Assembly (NCBI RefSeq): GCF_007990245.1 | Contig: NZ_BJWG01000011.1 | Span: forward strand, 1 to 64,000 | Direction: 5' to 3' | Source of the DNA: Cellulomonas composti | GTDB taxonomy: Bacteria > Actinomycetota > Actinomycetes > Actinomycetales > Cellulomonadaceae | DNA length: 64,000 bases | Part shown: piece after piece, positions 41,312 through 49,847 of the stretch | Numbering within the stretch: the first letter of the stretch is position 1 | Layout: each line of letters begins with the position of its first letter | The notes under the pieces: generated by a model | Seen by the model: the letters and a program-made list of their open reading frames with translations, nothing else | What the model was told of the DNA's origin: nothing | Databases searched by the model: none | Program-made: the position numbers and the translations under genes

Positions 41312-43372
41312 GTGCCCAGGTCCCTGTCGTCCCCCCGGTTCGCCCGGCTCGCCGGCGTCGTCGCGATGGCGCTCGTCGCCGGTGCGACCGCCGTCCCCGC
41401 AGCCGTTGCGACCACGTCCCCTCCACCCGGCGTCGAGACCCGCGCCGCGATCGACCCTTCGTTGAGCACCAACCGTGGTGCCCGGCTCGGTCTCGTCGAG
41501 CAGGAGGCCGAGAACGCCGTCACGGACGGTGAGCTGATCGGCCCCAGCCGTGACGCGTACACCCTGCCCGCAGAGGCGTCCGGCCGTGCCGCAGTCAAGC
41601 TCGACGCCGCGGGCGAGTCCGTCCAGTTCACGCTGACCAAGCCGGCCAACGCGCTCACGGTTCGCTACGCGCTGCCCGACTCCGCGACCGGCGGCGGGCT
41701 GAGCGGCAAGCTGCGCGTCTCGTCCGGCAGTGCCGTCGACAAGCTCGTCGGGGTCACGTCCAAGTACTCGTGGCTCTACAACCAGTACCCGTTCACCAAC
41801 GACCCGAACGCCGACCTCCTGCACCCCGACTGGTGGCTGGCCGAGTGCGGGTGCGTGCCGAGCGAGCAGGAGCCGGTCTACCAGCCGGACAAGCCGTTCC
41901 GACCGTTCCACTTCTACGCGGAGCAGCGCGTCCTGCTCGGGACGCAGCTCCCGGCCGGCGCCACGGTCTCGATCTCTCTCCCGGCGGGCACGACGCTGCC
42001 GTGGGCGGTCGTCGACGTCGTCGACTTCCAGCAGGTCGCGGCGCCGCTCAAGGCTCCCCGCGTGCGTGTGCACGCGGTGGCCATGGGGGCCGACCCCACC
42101 GGCAAGAAGGACTCCACGGCGGCGATCGAGGCCGCGATCGCGAAGGCGAAGCAGCGCGGCGTCCCGGTGTGGGTGCCGGCTGGCACGTACAAGATCTCCC
42201 GTCACATCGTCGTGGACGACGTGACGATCCGCGGGGCCGGCAGCTGGTACACGATCTTCACCGGCAAGCAGGTCACGCTCAGCACCCCCGCGCCGGACGG
42301 CTCGACCCACACCGGTGTCGGCTTCTACGGTCGCAGCGCGGAGGACGGCGGCAGCTCGAACGTGCGGCTGGCGGACTTCGCGATCGTCGGTGACGTCTCC
42401 GAGCGCATCGACGACGACCAGGTCAACGGCATCGGCGGCGCGCTGTCCGACTCCGTCGTGAACAAGGTCTACATCCAGCGCACGAAGGTCGGCGTGTGGC
42501 TCGACGGCCCGATGGACAACTTCCGGCTGCTCAACAGCGTGGTGGTCGACCAGATGGCCGACGGCCTGAACTTCCACACTGGCGTCACGAGCTCGCTCGC
42601 GAAGAACAATCTGTTCCGCAACACGGGCGACGACGCGCTGGCGATGTGGGCCGACGGCGTCACGAACGCGGACAACACGTTCGAGCGCAACACCGTGCAG
42701 ACCCCGACGCTCGCCAACGGCATCGCGATCTACGGCGGCACGGACATCACGGTGGTCGGCAACCTCGTGGCCGACCCGATCCGCGAGGGTTCGGCGCTGC
42801 ACCTCGGATCGCGGTTCGGCGCACAGCCGTTCGCGGGCGACATCTCCCTGCGGAACAACACGACGGTTCGCGCCGGCGGGCTCGAGCTGAACTGGAACAT
42901 CGGGATGGGCGCGCTGTGGGTCTTCTCCCTCGAGCGCTCGATCGACGCGAACGTGCTGGTCCAGGGCGATCACTACCTCGACAGCACGTACAACGCGATC
43001 ATGCTCGTCACCGACTGGAGCCAGAAGGACAACCTGCGCCAGGAGAACCTCACGTTCAAGAACATCAAGGTCGACGGTGTCGGGACCTCGGTGCTCTCCG
43101 CGCGCACCGCGGGTTCGGCGACGTTCGTCAACGTCGACGCACGCAACGTCGGGGCGTACGGCGTGAACAACTGCGGTGCGTTCAACTGGGACTGGGTCAA
43201 CGGTTCCGAGTTCACCGCGATCGACGGTGGCGGCAACGACGGCACGTCCGCGACGCCGTGGGGTGACGGGCCGGCCAACTGGCTGACCCGCTACACGCCG
43301 AACACCATCAGCTGCAACGACCGCCCCACGGTCGTCGCGCCGCCCGCGCCGTCACCGTGGGCGCAGCCCTGA
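41312..43372 (+). CDS. Secreted alpha-1,3-glucanase (mutanase/mycodextranase), GH87-type
   Basis: A 686-aa secreted enzyme. It has a Sec-type signal peptide (residues 1 to about 36, VVAMALVAGATAVPAAVA), then a beta-sandwich-like region, then a right-handed beta-helix (about residues 250-610: VHAVAMGADPTGKKDSTAAIEAAI, VPAGTYKISRHIVVDDVTIRGAG). Candidate catalytic residues are Asp417 in MADGLNFHTG and Asp440/Asp441 in NTGDDALAMWADG; the 23/24 spacing equals that I recall for the catalytic Asp trio of a characterised GH87 enzyme. It should hydrolyse alpha-1,3-glucan of fungal walls or dental-type biofilm glucans. GTG 41312 has AAGGAGG upstream. No carbohydrate-binding module outside the N-terminal region is clear. 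Confidence 0.75.
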   Translation: MPRSLSSPRFARLAGVVAMALVAGATAVPAAVATTSPPPGVETRAAIDPSLSTNRGARLGLVEQEAENAVTDGELIGPSRDAYTLPAEASGRAAVKLDAAGESVQFTLTKPANALTVRYALPDSATGGGLSGKLRVSSGSAVDKLVGVTSKYSWLYNQYPFTNDPNADLLHPDWWLAECGCVPSEQEPVYQPDKPFRPFHFYAEQRVLLGTQLPAGATVSISLPAGTTLPWAVVDVVDFQQVAAPLKAPRVRVHAVAMGADPTGKKDSTAAIEAAIAKAKQRGVPVWVPAGTYKISRHIVVDDVTIRGAGSWYTIFTGKQVTLSTPAPDGSTHTGVGFYGRSAEDGGSSNVRLADFAIVGDVSERIDDDQVNGIGGALSDSVVNKVYIQRTKVGVWLDGPMDNFRLLNSVVVDQMADGLNFHTGVTSSLAKNNLFRNTGDDALAMWADGVTNADNTFERNTVQTPTLANGIAIYGGTDITVVGNLVADPIREGSALHLGSRFGAQPFAGDISLRNNTTVRAGGLELNWNIGMGALWVFSLERSIDANVLVQGDHYLDSTYNAIMLVTDWSQKDNLRQENLTFKNIKVDGVGTSVLSARTAGSATFVNVDARNVGAYGVNNCGAFNWDWVNGSEFTAIDGGGNDGTSATPWGDGPANWLTRYTPNTISCNDRPTVVAPPAPSPWAQP

Positions 43373-43408
43373 CGACGAGAGAGGCGCTGCCCTGACGGTG
43401 CAGTGACC

Positions 43409-43461
43409 GCGGTGGGGCCCACCTGAGCCGACGGGCCAGGTACTGGACCGGGCCCCACCGC
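43409..43461. terminator. Hairpin between convergent GH87 and lacI genes
   Basis: GCGGTGGGGCCC (43409-43420) and GGGCCCCACCGC (43450-43461) are a perfect 12-bp inverted repeat with a 29-nt loop, positioned in the gap between converging genes. Confidence 0.65.
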
Positions 43462-43533
43462 CGCGGACGGCGTCCGCGCCCGGAGCTGGTGCGAACCGGG
43501 CGTGGACGCCTTCGTCGTGCGTCGCAGGTGTCG

Positions 43534-44577
43534 TCAGGCGCTCGCGCGCACGACGAGCTGCGGCGTGAACATCACGCCGCGGGGTTGCTGGCCGGGGCGT
43601 CCGATCCGGTCCAGCAGGAGTCGCGCCATCTCTGCGGCCATGTCCTCGATCGGCTGCCGCACGGTCGTCAGGGCGGGGCTCGTGGCGGCGGCCGACGCGT
43701 TGTCGTCGAATCCGACGACCGCGACGTCCTCGGGTACGCGACGCCCGGCGTCCTGCAGGACGTGCAGCACGGACTCGGCCACCACGTCGTTCGCCGCGAA
43801 CACGCTGTCGGCGTCGGGGTGCTCGGCGGCGATGGTGTGCGCGGCGTGTGCCCCGCCGGCGGCGGAGAAGTCGCCCGCGAGCACGGTCACCGCGAGGCCC
43901 AGCTCGGTCGCGGTCGTCGTGAAGCCCGCGAGTCGCTCGCGCGCTGCCGTGAGGTCCCGGGGTCCCGCGACGGCGACGCACCGGCGCCGGCCCGTGCGCG
44001 CGAGGTGCTCGGCCGCGAGCCGCCCGCCCGCGAACTGGTCGGCGTCCACCCAGCTCAACCGCACGTCCGGACCGGGGTCGTGCGACAGCACGGTCGGCAC
44101 GCTGAGGTCGGCCAGCGCGCGCGGCAGCTCGAGCTCCGCCGAGCTCGAGATCACGAGCGCGCCGTCGACGTGCCCCTGGCGCAGGTAGCGCAGCACGAAG
44201 TCGTGCCCGTCCGCGTCGGCGGGCAGCACGACGAGGTGCACGCCCTGCGTGCGCAGCACCGCCTGCGCGCCGCCGGTGACCCGCCCGAAGTACGGGTCCG
44301 AGAAGACCCGCTCGAAGAACGCCGCCCCGGTCGCCCCGGACGACGGCTCGGCGACGATCAGCGCGACCGAGTGGGTCCGCCCCGTCACGAGCGAGCGCGC
44401 GGCGAGCGACGGGACGTAGCCGGTCTCGCGGACGGCGGCCTCGACGCGCCGGCGCATCGCCGCGTCGACCGTCGGGACGTCGTTGAGGACGCGGGACACG
44501 GTGGAACGCGAGACGCCGGCGCGCCGGGCGACCTCTTCGATGGTCGCCGGCGCGACGGCGTCGTCGCTGGCTGTCAT
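43534..44577 (-). CDS. LacI-family transcriptional regulator (CelR/CebR-like)
   Basis: A 347-aa repressor. The N-terminal helix-turn-helix and hinge read TIEEVARRAGVSRSTVSRVLNDVPTVDAAMRRRVEAAVRETGYVPSLAARSLVTGRTHSVALIV, very close in style to actinobacterial cellobiose repressors that recognise TGGGAGCGCTCCCA. The periplasmic-binding-protein-like effector domain follows (SVFAANDVVAESVLHVLQDAG, VVGFDDNASAAATSP). It lies 59 nt downstream of the GH16 gene on the same strand; that gene carries two such operators, so feedback control by an oligosaccharide is likely. The ATG directly follows GGGAGG, an unusually tight spacing. Confidence 0.88.
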   Translation of the reverse strand: MTASDDAVAPATIEEVARRAGVSRSTVSRVLNDVPTVDAAMRRRVEAAVRETGYVPSLAARSLVTGRTHSVALIVAEPSSGATGAAFFERVFSDPYFGRVTGGAQAVLRTQGVHLVVLPADADGHDFVLRYLRQGHVDGALVISSSAELELPRALADLSVPTVLSHDPGPDVRLSWVDADQFAGGRLAAEHLARTGRRRCVAVAGPRDLTAARERLAGFTTTATELGLAVTVLAGDFSAAGGAHAAHTIAAEHPDADSVFAANDVVAESVLHVLQDAGRRVPEDVAVVGFDDNASAAATSPALTTVRQPIEDMAAEMARLLLDRIGRPGQQPRGVMFTPQLVVRASA

Positions 44578-44636
44578 TCCTCCCTTATAGCAGCCCGGCC
44601 CCCGCCGGATGCGCGTCGCTCAGCCGTACACGCGGA

Positions 44637-46760
44637 TCAGCGGTACACACGGACGTAGTCGACGAGCATGCGCGACGGGAACGGCGTCGTCGCGTCGACC
44701 GGACCCGGCCAGTCGCCCCCGACGGCCAGGTTGAGGATCACGTAGAAGTCGTGGTCGAAGATCCACGGGCCCCGGGTGTCCTCGATGGTCGCCTTGTCGG
44801 CCGTGAAGACGAGCCGGCCGTCCAGGTAGTACCGGATCGCGTTCGCGTCCCACTCGGCCGCCCACACATGGAAGCCGTTCGACAGCTTCGAGCCGTCGGG
44901 CAGCGTGTACGGGCCGCCGTAGCCGCCACCGCCGTTGTACGCCGGCGCGTGCAGCGTCGAGTACGAGGTGGTGGTGTCCTTGCCGAGCACCTCCATGATG
45001 TCGACCTCGCCGTTGTACGGCCACGGCCGCCCGGTGAGGAAGTCGGCGCCCATCATCCAGAACGCCGGCCACAGGCCGTTGCCCTCGGGCACCTTGATCC
45101 GGGCCTCGACCCGGCCGTACTGGAACATGTACTTGTTCGACGTGTTCATGCGGCCGGACGTGAAGTCCCGCCCGCCGGCCGTCTCGCGACGCGCCTCGAT
45201 GACGAGGTTGCCCTGGCCGTCCATCGTGAGGTTGCCGCTCGGCGTGTAGTACTGCTGCTCGCCGTTCTGGCCGGTCCCTGCGTCGATCGTCCACTTGTTG
45301 GCGTCGGGCGCCGAGCCGGCCGCCCCGTTGAACTCGTCGGACCAGGCCAGGCGCGTGAAGTTCGGCGCCGGGACGTTCGACGTCGGCGGCTGCACGGGGT
45401 TGCCGCCCGTGCCGTAGACGTTGAAGTCGTAGATCGAGTAGCCGTACGGCCCCGACCGCTTCGTGAGGTTGAGCCGCACGTAGCGGCCGTCACCCGAGAC
45501 GGTCAGGTCGTCCTTCGCGCCGTTGCCGGTCGTCGTCGTGTAGATCGTCGTCCACGCGCTGCCGTTCGGCGAGACCTGCACCTGGTAGGCGGTCGCGTAG
45601 GCCGGGTCCCACTGCAGCACGACGCGCGAGACGTGCGCCGTGGCGCCGAGGTCCACCTGGATCCAGCCCGGGTCGACCCAGCCCGCGGGGTTCGCCGTCG
45701 CCCAGCGGGACGCCGAGTCGTAGTCGAACGCCTTGTCCGCCGAGCACTCCCAGCACGTGCCGTCGTTCTGGTAGCTCGACGCGCTCGCGGGCTTGGCGTA
45801 GGAGAGCAGCACGTCGCCGCCGGTGGGCGGCGGGGTCGTGGTGCCGCCGTCGCCGAACACCTCGAGCTCCCACAGCGAGACGCCCCACTGCGTGGCGCGG
45901 GCCGTGGCGTAGACGCGGACGTAGCGTGCGTCGACGTCGAGCGCGATCTGCTGCTTGGCGGCCGAGGTCGGGTTCTGCGTGCTCACGGTGGTCCAGGTCG
46001 AGCCGTTCGCCGACGTCTGGAGCTGGTACGCCGAGGCGTACGCCGTCTCCCAGGTCAGGTCCACCCGCGTGACGTGCTTGCTCGCGCCGAGGTCGACCGA
46101 GATCCACTGCGGGTCGGCGAACGCGCTGGCCCAGCGGGTCCCCACGTTGCCGTCGGTGGCCGCGCTCGCCGGTGTGCCGGCGTTCTCGGTCGACGACGCC
46201 GTGGTCGGCTGACCCTTGGAGAGCAGCGTCGTGGTGGTCGGAGCCTGCTCGCCGAGCACCTGGAACTCCCAGAGCGAGACGCCGTAGCCGGTGGCCCGGG
46301 CCGTCGCGTAGAGGCGCACCCAGCGGGCGGTCGCGCTCACCGCGACCTCCTGCTTGGCCGCCGAGGTGGCCGTGCCGGTCTTGACGGTGGTCCAGGCCTG
46401 GCCGTCCGACGAGGTCTGGAGCTGGTAGGCCGTGGCGTAGGCGGCCTCCCAGGTGAGGTCGACGCGGCTGATCGACTGCGCGGAGCCGAGGTCGACCGCG
46501 ATCCACTGCGGGTCGGCGAACGCGCTCGACCAGCGGGTGCCGGCGTTGCCGTCGGTCGCGGCGGACGCGGGAGTGCCCGCGTTCTCGACCGACGACGCCG
46601 TGGTGGGCCGACCCTGCGACAGCACCACGGGTGCGGCCGCGGCCGGATCGGGCTGGACCACCGCGAGGGTGGCGATCGTCGCGAGCGCGGCTGCGGCCAC
46701 GACGAGGATGCGCAAGCGGTCCCGGCTGCGGCCGGAAGCGTGCAGGAGTGCTGAGGCCAT
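44637..46760 (-). CDS. Secreted GH16 beta-1,3-glucanase (laminarinase) with three F5/8-type C (CBM32-like) domains
   Basis: A 707-aa secreted enzyme. After a signal peptide (basic SGRSRDRLR, then AAAALATIATLAVV, ending near residue 42) come three discoidin-like domains at about 44-172, 177-310 and 317-455. The first two are near-duplicates (PTTASS(V/T)ENAGTPASAATDGN); the third is diverged and has two Cys (GTCWECSADKAF). The GH16 catalytic domain (about 467-707) carries LAWSDEFNG, the active-site GEVDIMEVLG (nucleophile Glu and acid/base Glu near 584-589) and LNLAVGGDWPG. It should cleave beta-1,3-glucans such as laminarin, curdlan or fungal wall glucan. Two CelR-type operators flank its promoter. 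Confidence 0.93.
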   Translation of the reverse strand: MASALLHASGRSRDRLRILVVAAAALATIATLAVVQPDPAAAAPVVLSQGRPTTASSVENAGTPASAATDGNAGTRWSSAFADPQWIAVDLGSAQSISRVDLTWEAAYATAYQLQTSSDGQAWTTVKTGTATSAAKQEVAVSATARWVRLYATARATGYGVSLWEFQVLGEQAPTTTTLLSKGQPTTASSTENAGTPASAATDGNVGTRWASAFADPQWISVDLGASKHVTRVDLTWETAYASAYQLQTSANGSTWTTVSTQNPTSAAKQQIALDVDARYVRVYATARATQWGVSLWELEVFGDGGTTTPPPTGGDVLLSYAKPASASSYQNDGTCWECSADKAFDYDSASRWATANPAGWVDPGWIQVDLGATAHVSRVVLQWDPAYATAYQVQVSPNGSAWTTIYTTTTGNGAKDDLTVSGDGRYVRLNLTKRSGPYGYSIYDFNVYGTGGNPVQPPTSNVPAPNFTRLAWSDEFNGAAGSAPDANKWTIDAGTGQNGEQQYYTPSGNLTMDGQGNLVIEARRETAGGRDFTSGRMNTSNKYMFQYGRVEARIKVPEGNGLWPAFWMMGADFLTGRPWPYNGEVDIMEVLGKDTTTSYSTLHAPAYNGGGGYGGPYTLPDGSKLSNGFHVWAAEWDANAIRYYLDGRLVFTADKATIEDTRGPWIFDHDFYVILNLAVGGDWPGPVDATTPFPSRMLVDYVRVYR

Positions 46761-46820
46761 GCTGGTCTCCCCCAGGGGTCGTCATTGACACACGGGAACT
46801 GGCGGTGCAGGGGCGCTGTC

Positions 46821-46834
46821 AGGGAGCGCTCTCT
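46821..46834. promoter_or_regulatory. CelR/CebR-type operator, proximal (AGGGAGCGCTCTCT)
   Basis: AGGGAGCGCTCTCT is a near-perfect palindrome matching the LacI-family cellobiose-repressor site TGGGAGCGCTCCCA in its core. It lies just downstream of the predicted GH16 transcription start, ideal for repression. Confidence 0.75.
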
Positions 46835-46843
46835 CAGAGGATG

Positions 46844-46872
46844 ACCATGAACCAGACAAAGGGCGCTGTCAA
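46844..46872 (-). promoter_or_regulatory. GH16 promoter (TTGACA-17-CATGGT)
   Basis: On the minus strand a consensus TTGACA (46867-46872) is followed after exactly 17 nt by CATGGT (46844-46849). The start would be near 46837, between the two CelR-type operators. Confidence 0.7.
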
Positions 46873-46899
46873 GACGTAGCTGTGAACTCAACCCGACCG

Positions 46900-46913
46900 A
46901 GGGAGCGCTCCCT
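46900..46913. promoter_or_regulatory. CelR/CebR-type operator, distal (AGGGAGCGCTCCCT)
   Basis: A perfect 14-bp palindrome, AGGGAGCGCTCCCT, about 30 bp upstream of the GH16 -35 box and 79 bp from the proximal operator, so looping by a tetrameric or paired LacI protein is possible. Confidence 0.8.
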
Positions 46914-46958
46914 GAGCAAGGTTCGACGAACTCGAGCCGTGGAGGGCCGGCTGGGGGG

Positions 46959-47582
46959 CTAGTCGGAGCCGAGCAGCTGGTCGAAGCTCGGGACGGCCTC
47001 GTAGAGGCCGACGGGCTTGGCCGGCTCGCGGTCGGCGACCGCCTCGGCCAGCTCGCGTGCGGCGCGCCGGATCCGCTCGGGCAGCGGGCGCACGTCGTCG
47101 CCCGCGCCGTCGGCCCAGTCGTCGGTCGCGGCGTACACGCCCGTGCCGACCACGTCCGCATGCAGGTACCCGAACAGCGGGCGCAGCGCGTACTCGAGGA
47201 CGAGCGAGTGCCGCCCGGTCCCACCGGTCGCGCCGAGCAGCACCGGCATGCTCGCGAGCGCGTCCTTGTCGAGCACGTCGACGAACGACTTGAACAGCCC
47301 CGAGTACGACGCCGTGAACACGGGCGTCACGACGACGAGCCCGTCGGCGGCCGACACCTTCGCGAGCGCGTCGGCGAGCGGGCCCGACGCGAAGCCGGTG
47401 AGCGTCATGTTGACGACCTCGTGCGCGAGATCGCGCAGCTCGATCGTCGTGACCCGTGCGGTCACACCGCGCGCCGCGAGCTCCTCGACCGTCGCGGCGG
47501 CGATCCGGTCGGCGAGCAGGCGCGTCGAGGACGGCTGGCTCACGCCCGACGAGACGACGACCAGCGACCGCTCCTGCGACAT
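46959..47582 (-). CDS. NADPH-dependent FMN reductase (CE1759-type)
   Basis: A 207-aa flavodoxin-fold reductase: LVVVSSGVSQPSSTRLLADRIAAAT at the start (FMN phosphate loop), TPVFTASYSGLFKSFVDVLDKDALASMPVLLGATGGTGRHSLVLEYALRPLFGYL in the middle. It should supply reduced FMN to the luciferase-like monooxygenase encoded directly upstream, the pairing known as CE1758/CE1759 in actinobacteria. I chose ATG 47582, which has GGGAGGG just upstream and matches family starts. An in-frame ATG at 47612 overlaps the monooxygenase stop by 4 nt and is the alternative. Confidence 0.87.
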   Translation of the reverse strand: MSQERSLVVVSSGVSQPSSTRLLADRIAAATVEELAARGVTARVTTIELRDLAHEVVNMTLTGFASGPLADALAKVSAADGLVVVTPVFTASYSGLFKSFVDVLDKDALASMPVLLGATGGTGRHSLVLEYALRPLFGYLHADVVGTGVYAATDDWADGAGDDVRPLPERIRRAARELAEAVADREPAKPVGLYEAVPSFDQLLGSD

Positions 47583-47608
47583 GTTCCCTCCCGGGAGCCC
47601 GTTGATGC

Positions 47609-48784
47609 TCATCGTGCCACCGCGTCCGCTGCGTCGATGTCGTCCTCGGCCGTGCGGCCCGTCCAGTGGTCCGCTGCCGCGGGCTGCTGCACGTGCACGT
47701 CGCCCGCGGCGCGGGCCGCCGCGACGCGCTCGGCGTGCGTCGGCGGGTTCGCCGGCACGTGCGCGGGCCGACGAGCCTCCGCCTCGCGGCGCAGCACCGG
47801 CACGACCTCCTCGGCGAGCAGGTCGATCTGCTCGAGGACCGTCTTGAGCGGCAGCCCGGCGTGGTCCATGAGGAACAGTTGGCGCTGGTAGTGCCCGACC
47901 TGCTCCCAGAACGCGCCGTACCGGTCGATGACCTGCTGCGGAGAGCCGACGGTCAGCGGCGTCTCGCGCGTGAAGTCCTCCATCGACGGCCCGTGCCCGT
48001 AGACCGGCGCCTCGTCGAAGTACGGCCGGAACTCGTCCCAGGCCTTCTGCGACTCCTTGCGCATGAACACCTGACCGCCGAGCCCGACGATCGCCTGGTC
48101 GGCCGACCCGTGGCCGTGGTGCTCGAACCGCTGCCGGTAGAAGTTGACCATCTGCGCGGTGTGCTCCATGGGCCAGAAGATCGCGTTGTGCAGGAAGCCG
48201 TCGCCGTAGTACGCGGCCTGCTCGGCGATCTCCGGGGACCGGATCGAGCCGTGCCAGACGAACGGCGCGACGCCGTCGAGGGGGCGGGGCGTCGAGGTGA
48301 AGCCCTGCAGCGGCGTGCGGAACTTGCCGGACCAGTCGACGACGTCCTCGGTCCACAGCCGGCGCAGCAGCGCGTAGTTCTCGATCGCGAGCGGGATGCC
48401 CTGGCGGATGTCCTGCCCGAACCACGGGTAGACCGGACCGGTGTTGCCGCGACCCATCATGAGGTCCATCCGGCCGTCGGAGATCACCTGGAGCATCGCG
48501 TACTCCTCGGCCAGGCGGACCGGGTCGTTCGTCGTGATCAGCGTGGTGGCCGTCGAGAGCGTGATGTGCTTCGTGACGCCCGCGAGGTAGCCGAGCATCG
48601 TCGTCGGGGAGGACGGCACGAACGGCGGGTTGTGGTGCTCGCCCGTCGCGAACACGTCCAGCCCGGCCTCGTCCGCGTGCCGCGCGATCGTGAGCATCGC
48701 GCGGACGCGCTCGGTGTCGTCGGGGGTGTGTCCCGTGGTCGGGTCGGTCGTCACGTCACCGACGCTGAAGATCCCGAACTGCAT
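47609..48784 (-). CDS. LLM-class flavin-dependent monooxygenase (CE1758-type luciferase-like)
   Basis: A 391-aa TIM-barrel monooxygenase: MQFGIFSVGDVTTDPTTGHTP at the start, FATGEHHNPPFVPSSPTTMLGYLAG near residue 45, AEEYAMLQVISDGRMDLMMGRGNTGPVYPWFGQD near 92, and a C-terminal extension rich in Ala/Arg with VHVQQPAAADHW. It uses reduced FMN and O2 to oxidise an unknown substrate; the FMN reductase gene follows. ATG 48784 is where family members begin; GAGG lies about 8 nt upstream. A clear inverted repeat sits 35 nt upstream. Confidence 0.88.
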   Translation of the reverse strand: MQFGIFSVGDVTTDPTTGHTPDDTERVRAMLTIARHADEAGLDVFATGEHHNPPFVPSSPTTMLGYLAGVTKHITLSTATTLITTNDPVRLAEEYAMLQVISDGRMDLMMGRGNTGPVYPWFGQDIRQGIPLAIENYALLRRLWTEDVVDWSGKFRTPLQGFTSTPRPLDGVAPFVWHGSIRSPEIAEQAAYYGDGFLHNAIFWPMEHTAQMVNFYRQRFEHHGHGSADQAIVGLGGQVFMRKESQKAWDEFRPYFDEAPVYGHGPSMEDFTRETPLTVGSPQQVIDRYGAFWEQVGHYQRQLFLMDHAGLPLKTVLEQIDLLAEEVVPVLRREAEARRPAHVPANPPTHAERVAAARAAGDVHVQQPAAADHWTGRTAEDDIDAADAVAR

Positions 48785-48818
48785 GTCGATCGCCTCGCTA
48801 GCCGGACTACAGGTCAAC

Positions 48819-48836
48819 TACATGCGTTTGCATGTA
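48819..48836. promoter_or_regulatory. Inverted repeat TACATGC-GTTT-GCATGTA upstream of the monooxygenase gene
   Basis: Seven-bp perfect arms around a 4-nt centre, with outer GTCA/TGAC matches at 48813 and 48838. The size and symmetry fit a MarR- or TetR-type operator; no dedicated regulator is adjacent. Confidence 0.65.
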
Positions 48837-48895
48837 CTGACCGCTGCAACGGACGGGCGCGAGGGGCTATTCCCCCGTGACGCGTGAGACGTGCG

Positions 48896-49144
48896 TCACG
48901 GCTCCAGCGGGACGGGTGCGTCGACGGGGGCGTCGACGGGTGCGTCGACCGGTGCGGAGAAGTCCTCGTCCGTCGTGATGCTCACGGATGTGTGGTCGGT
49001 GCCGGTGAACTCCGCGGCGGCCACACCGACGTGCGGCGCGGCGAGCGCGATCGCCGCCAGCAGCACCGCGAACGCCAGGCGGACGAGCGAGCCCCGGTCG
49101 GCGGACCAGAAGCCGGGCGCGCCGTCAGTCGAGGAAGAACGCAT
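48896..49144 (-). CDS. Small secreted protein of the SipW/TasA-like locus
   Basis: An 82-aa protein with a hydrophobic helix (RLAFAVLLAAIALAAPHVGVAAAEF, about residues 22-46), probably a signal peptide or membrane anchor, followed by a short acidic tail with VDAP repeats (SAPVDAPVDAPVDAPVPLEP). The ATG has GAGAGG 7 nt upstream and overlaps the signal peptidase gene by 20 nt, so it is the third gene of that operon. It matches no family I know. It could be a minor subunit, an anchor or a regulator of the assembled protein. Confidence 0.6.
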   Translation of the reverse strand: MRSSSTDGAPGFWSADRGSLVRLAFAVLLAAIALAAPHVGVAAAEFTGTDHTSVSITTDEDFSAPVDAPVDAPVDAPVPLEP

Positions 49145-49847
49145 CGACGTGCCTCTCGTCCCGGGTCGGCGTGGTCTGCCGACGGCGTTGTCGCGCATCG
49201 CGCAGCGCGAGCAGCTCGAGCGTACCGAGCGCGGCCAGCGGAGGGACGAGCATGACGGCGCGTCCCTGTGCCGATCCGGTCCACTGCAGCACCCAGCCCC
49301 AGCCCGGGTGCGCGCTCAGGACGATGCCACGAACGCGTGTGTACGGCGTCGCGTTGTCGTCCTGGACGTTGTTGGCGTCGCCCTTGGTGACGATGTACCG
49401 ATCCGTGGTCGGCTCGCCCGTCGCCTCGTCGAGCACGGGCTTCGACTGGCCCGTCTTGGGGTCGGTCGCCATCTTCGGCAGCGTGACGAGCTCGATGATC
49501 CGGTGCGTCACGAGGCGCTGCGAACCCGTCGGCCAGAACGCGACGATCTGGCCGACCTTGAGCTCCGACGGGTCGCTGACCTTGCGCATCACGACCGCGT
49601 CACCGGCGTCGAACGTCGGTGCCATCGAACCCGACGTCACGATCATGAGCCGCTGGCCCTGGGCCTGGAACCACAGCGGCACGGCGATCGACGTCGCGTA
49701 CGCGAGCACGCCGACCACGACGATCGTCCACAGCACGACGGACAGCGCGCGCCGCCACGCCGGCTTGCGCGCGACCGTGGCAACCGGGGCCTTGCCGCCG
49801 CGGCGATCCGCGCGGGCGGACGCCGCGGCTGCGGACGCCGTCGTCAT
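49125..49847 (-). CDS. SipW-type signal peptidase I
   Basis: A 240-aa membrane protease of the ER/archaeal-type (S26B, SipW-like) group. An N-terminal helix (ALSVVLWTIVVVGVLAYATSIAVPLWF, about residues 35-60) is followed by the catalytic Ser in VTSGSMAPTFDAGDAVVM near residue 72, and by His, not Lys, in LVTHRIIELV near 112, the hallmark of the SipW type. YIVTKGDANN and the C-terminal helix (AVMLVPPLAALGTLELLAL) complete the fold. In Bacillus SipW processes TasA and related proteins; a TasA-like substrate is encoded directly upstream with a TAATG overlap. Confidence 0.88.
   Translation of the reverse strand: MTTASAAAASARADRRGGKAPVATVARKPAWRRALSVVLWTIVVVGVLAYATSIAVPLWFQAQGQRLMIVTSGSMAPTFDAGDAVVMRKVSDPSELKVGQIVAFWPTGSQRLVTHRIIELVTLPKMATDPKTGQSKPVLDEATGEPTTDRYIVTKGDANNVQDDNATPYTRVRGIVLSAHPGWGWVLQWTGSAQGRAVMLVPPLAALGTLELLALRDARQRRRQTTPTRDERHVDAFFLD

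Noticed and set aside
44751-46754. 667-residue open frame on the plus strand across the GH16 gene
   Set aside because: Arg/Val/Gly-rich mirror of the GH16 coding sequence; the repeat structure reflects the duplicated discoidin domains on the other strand.
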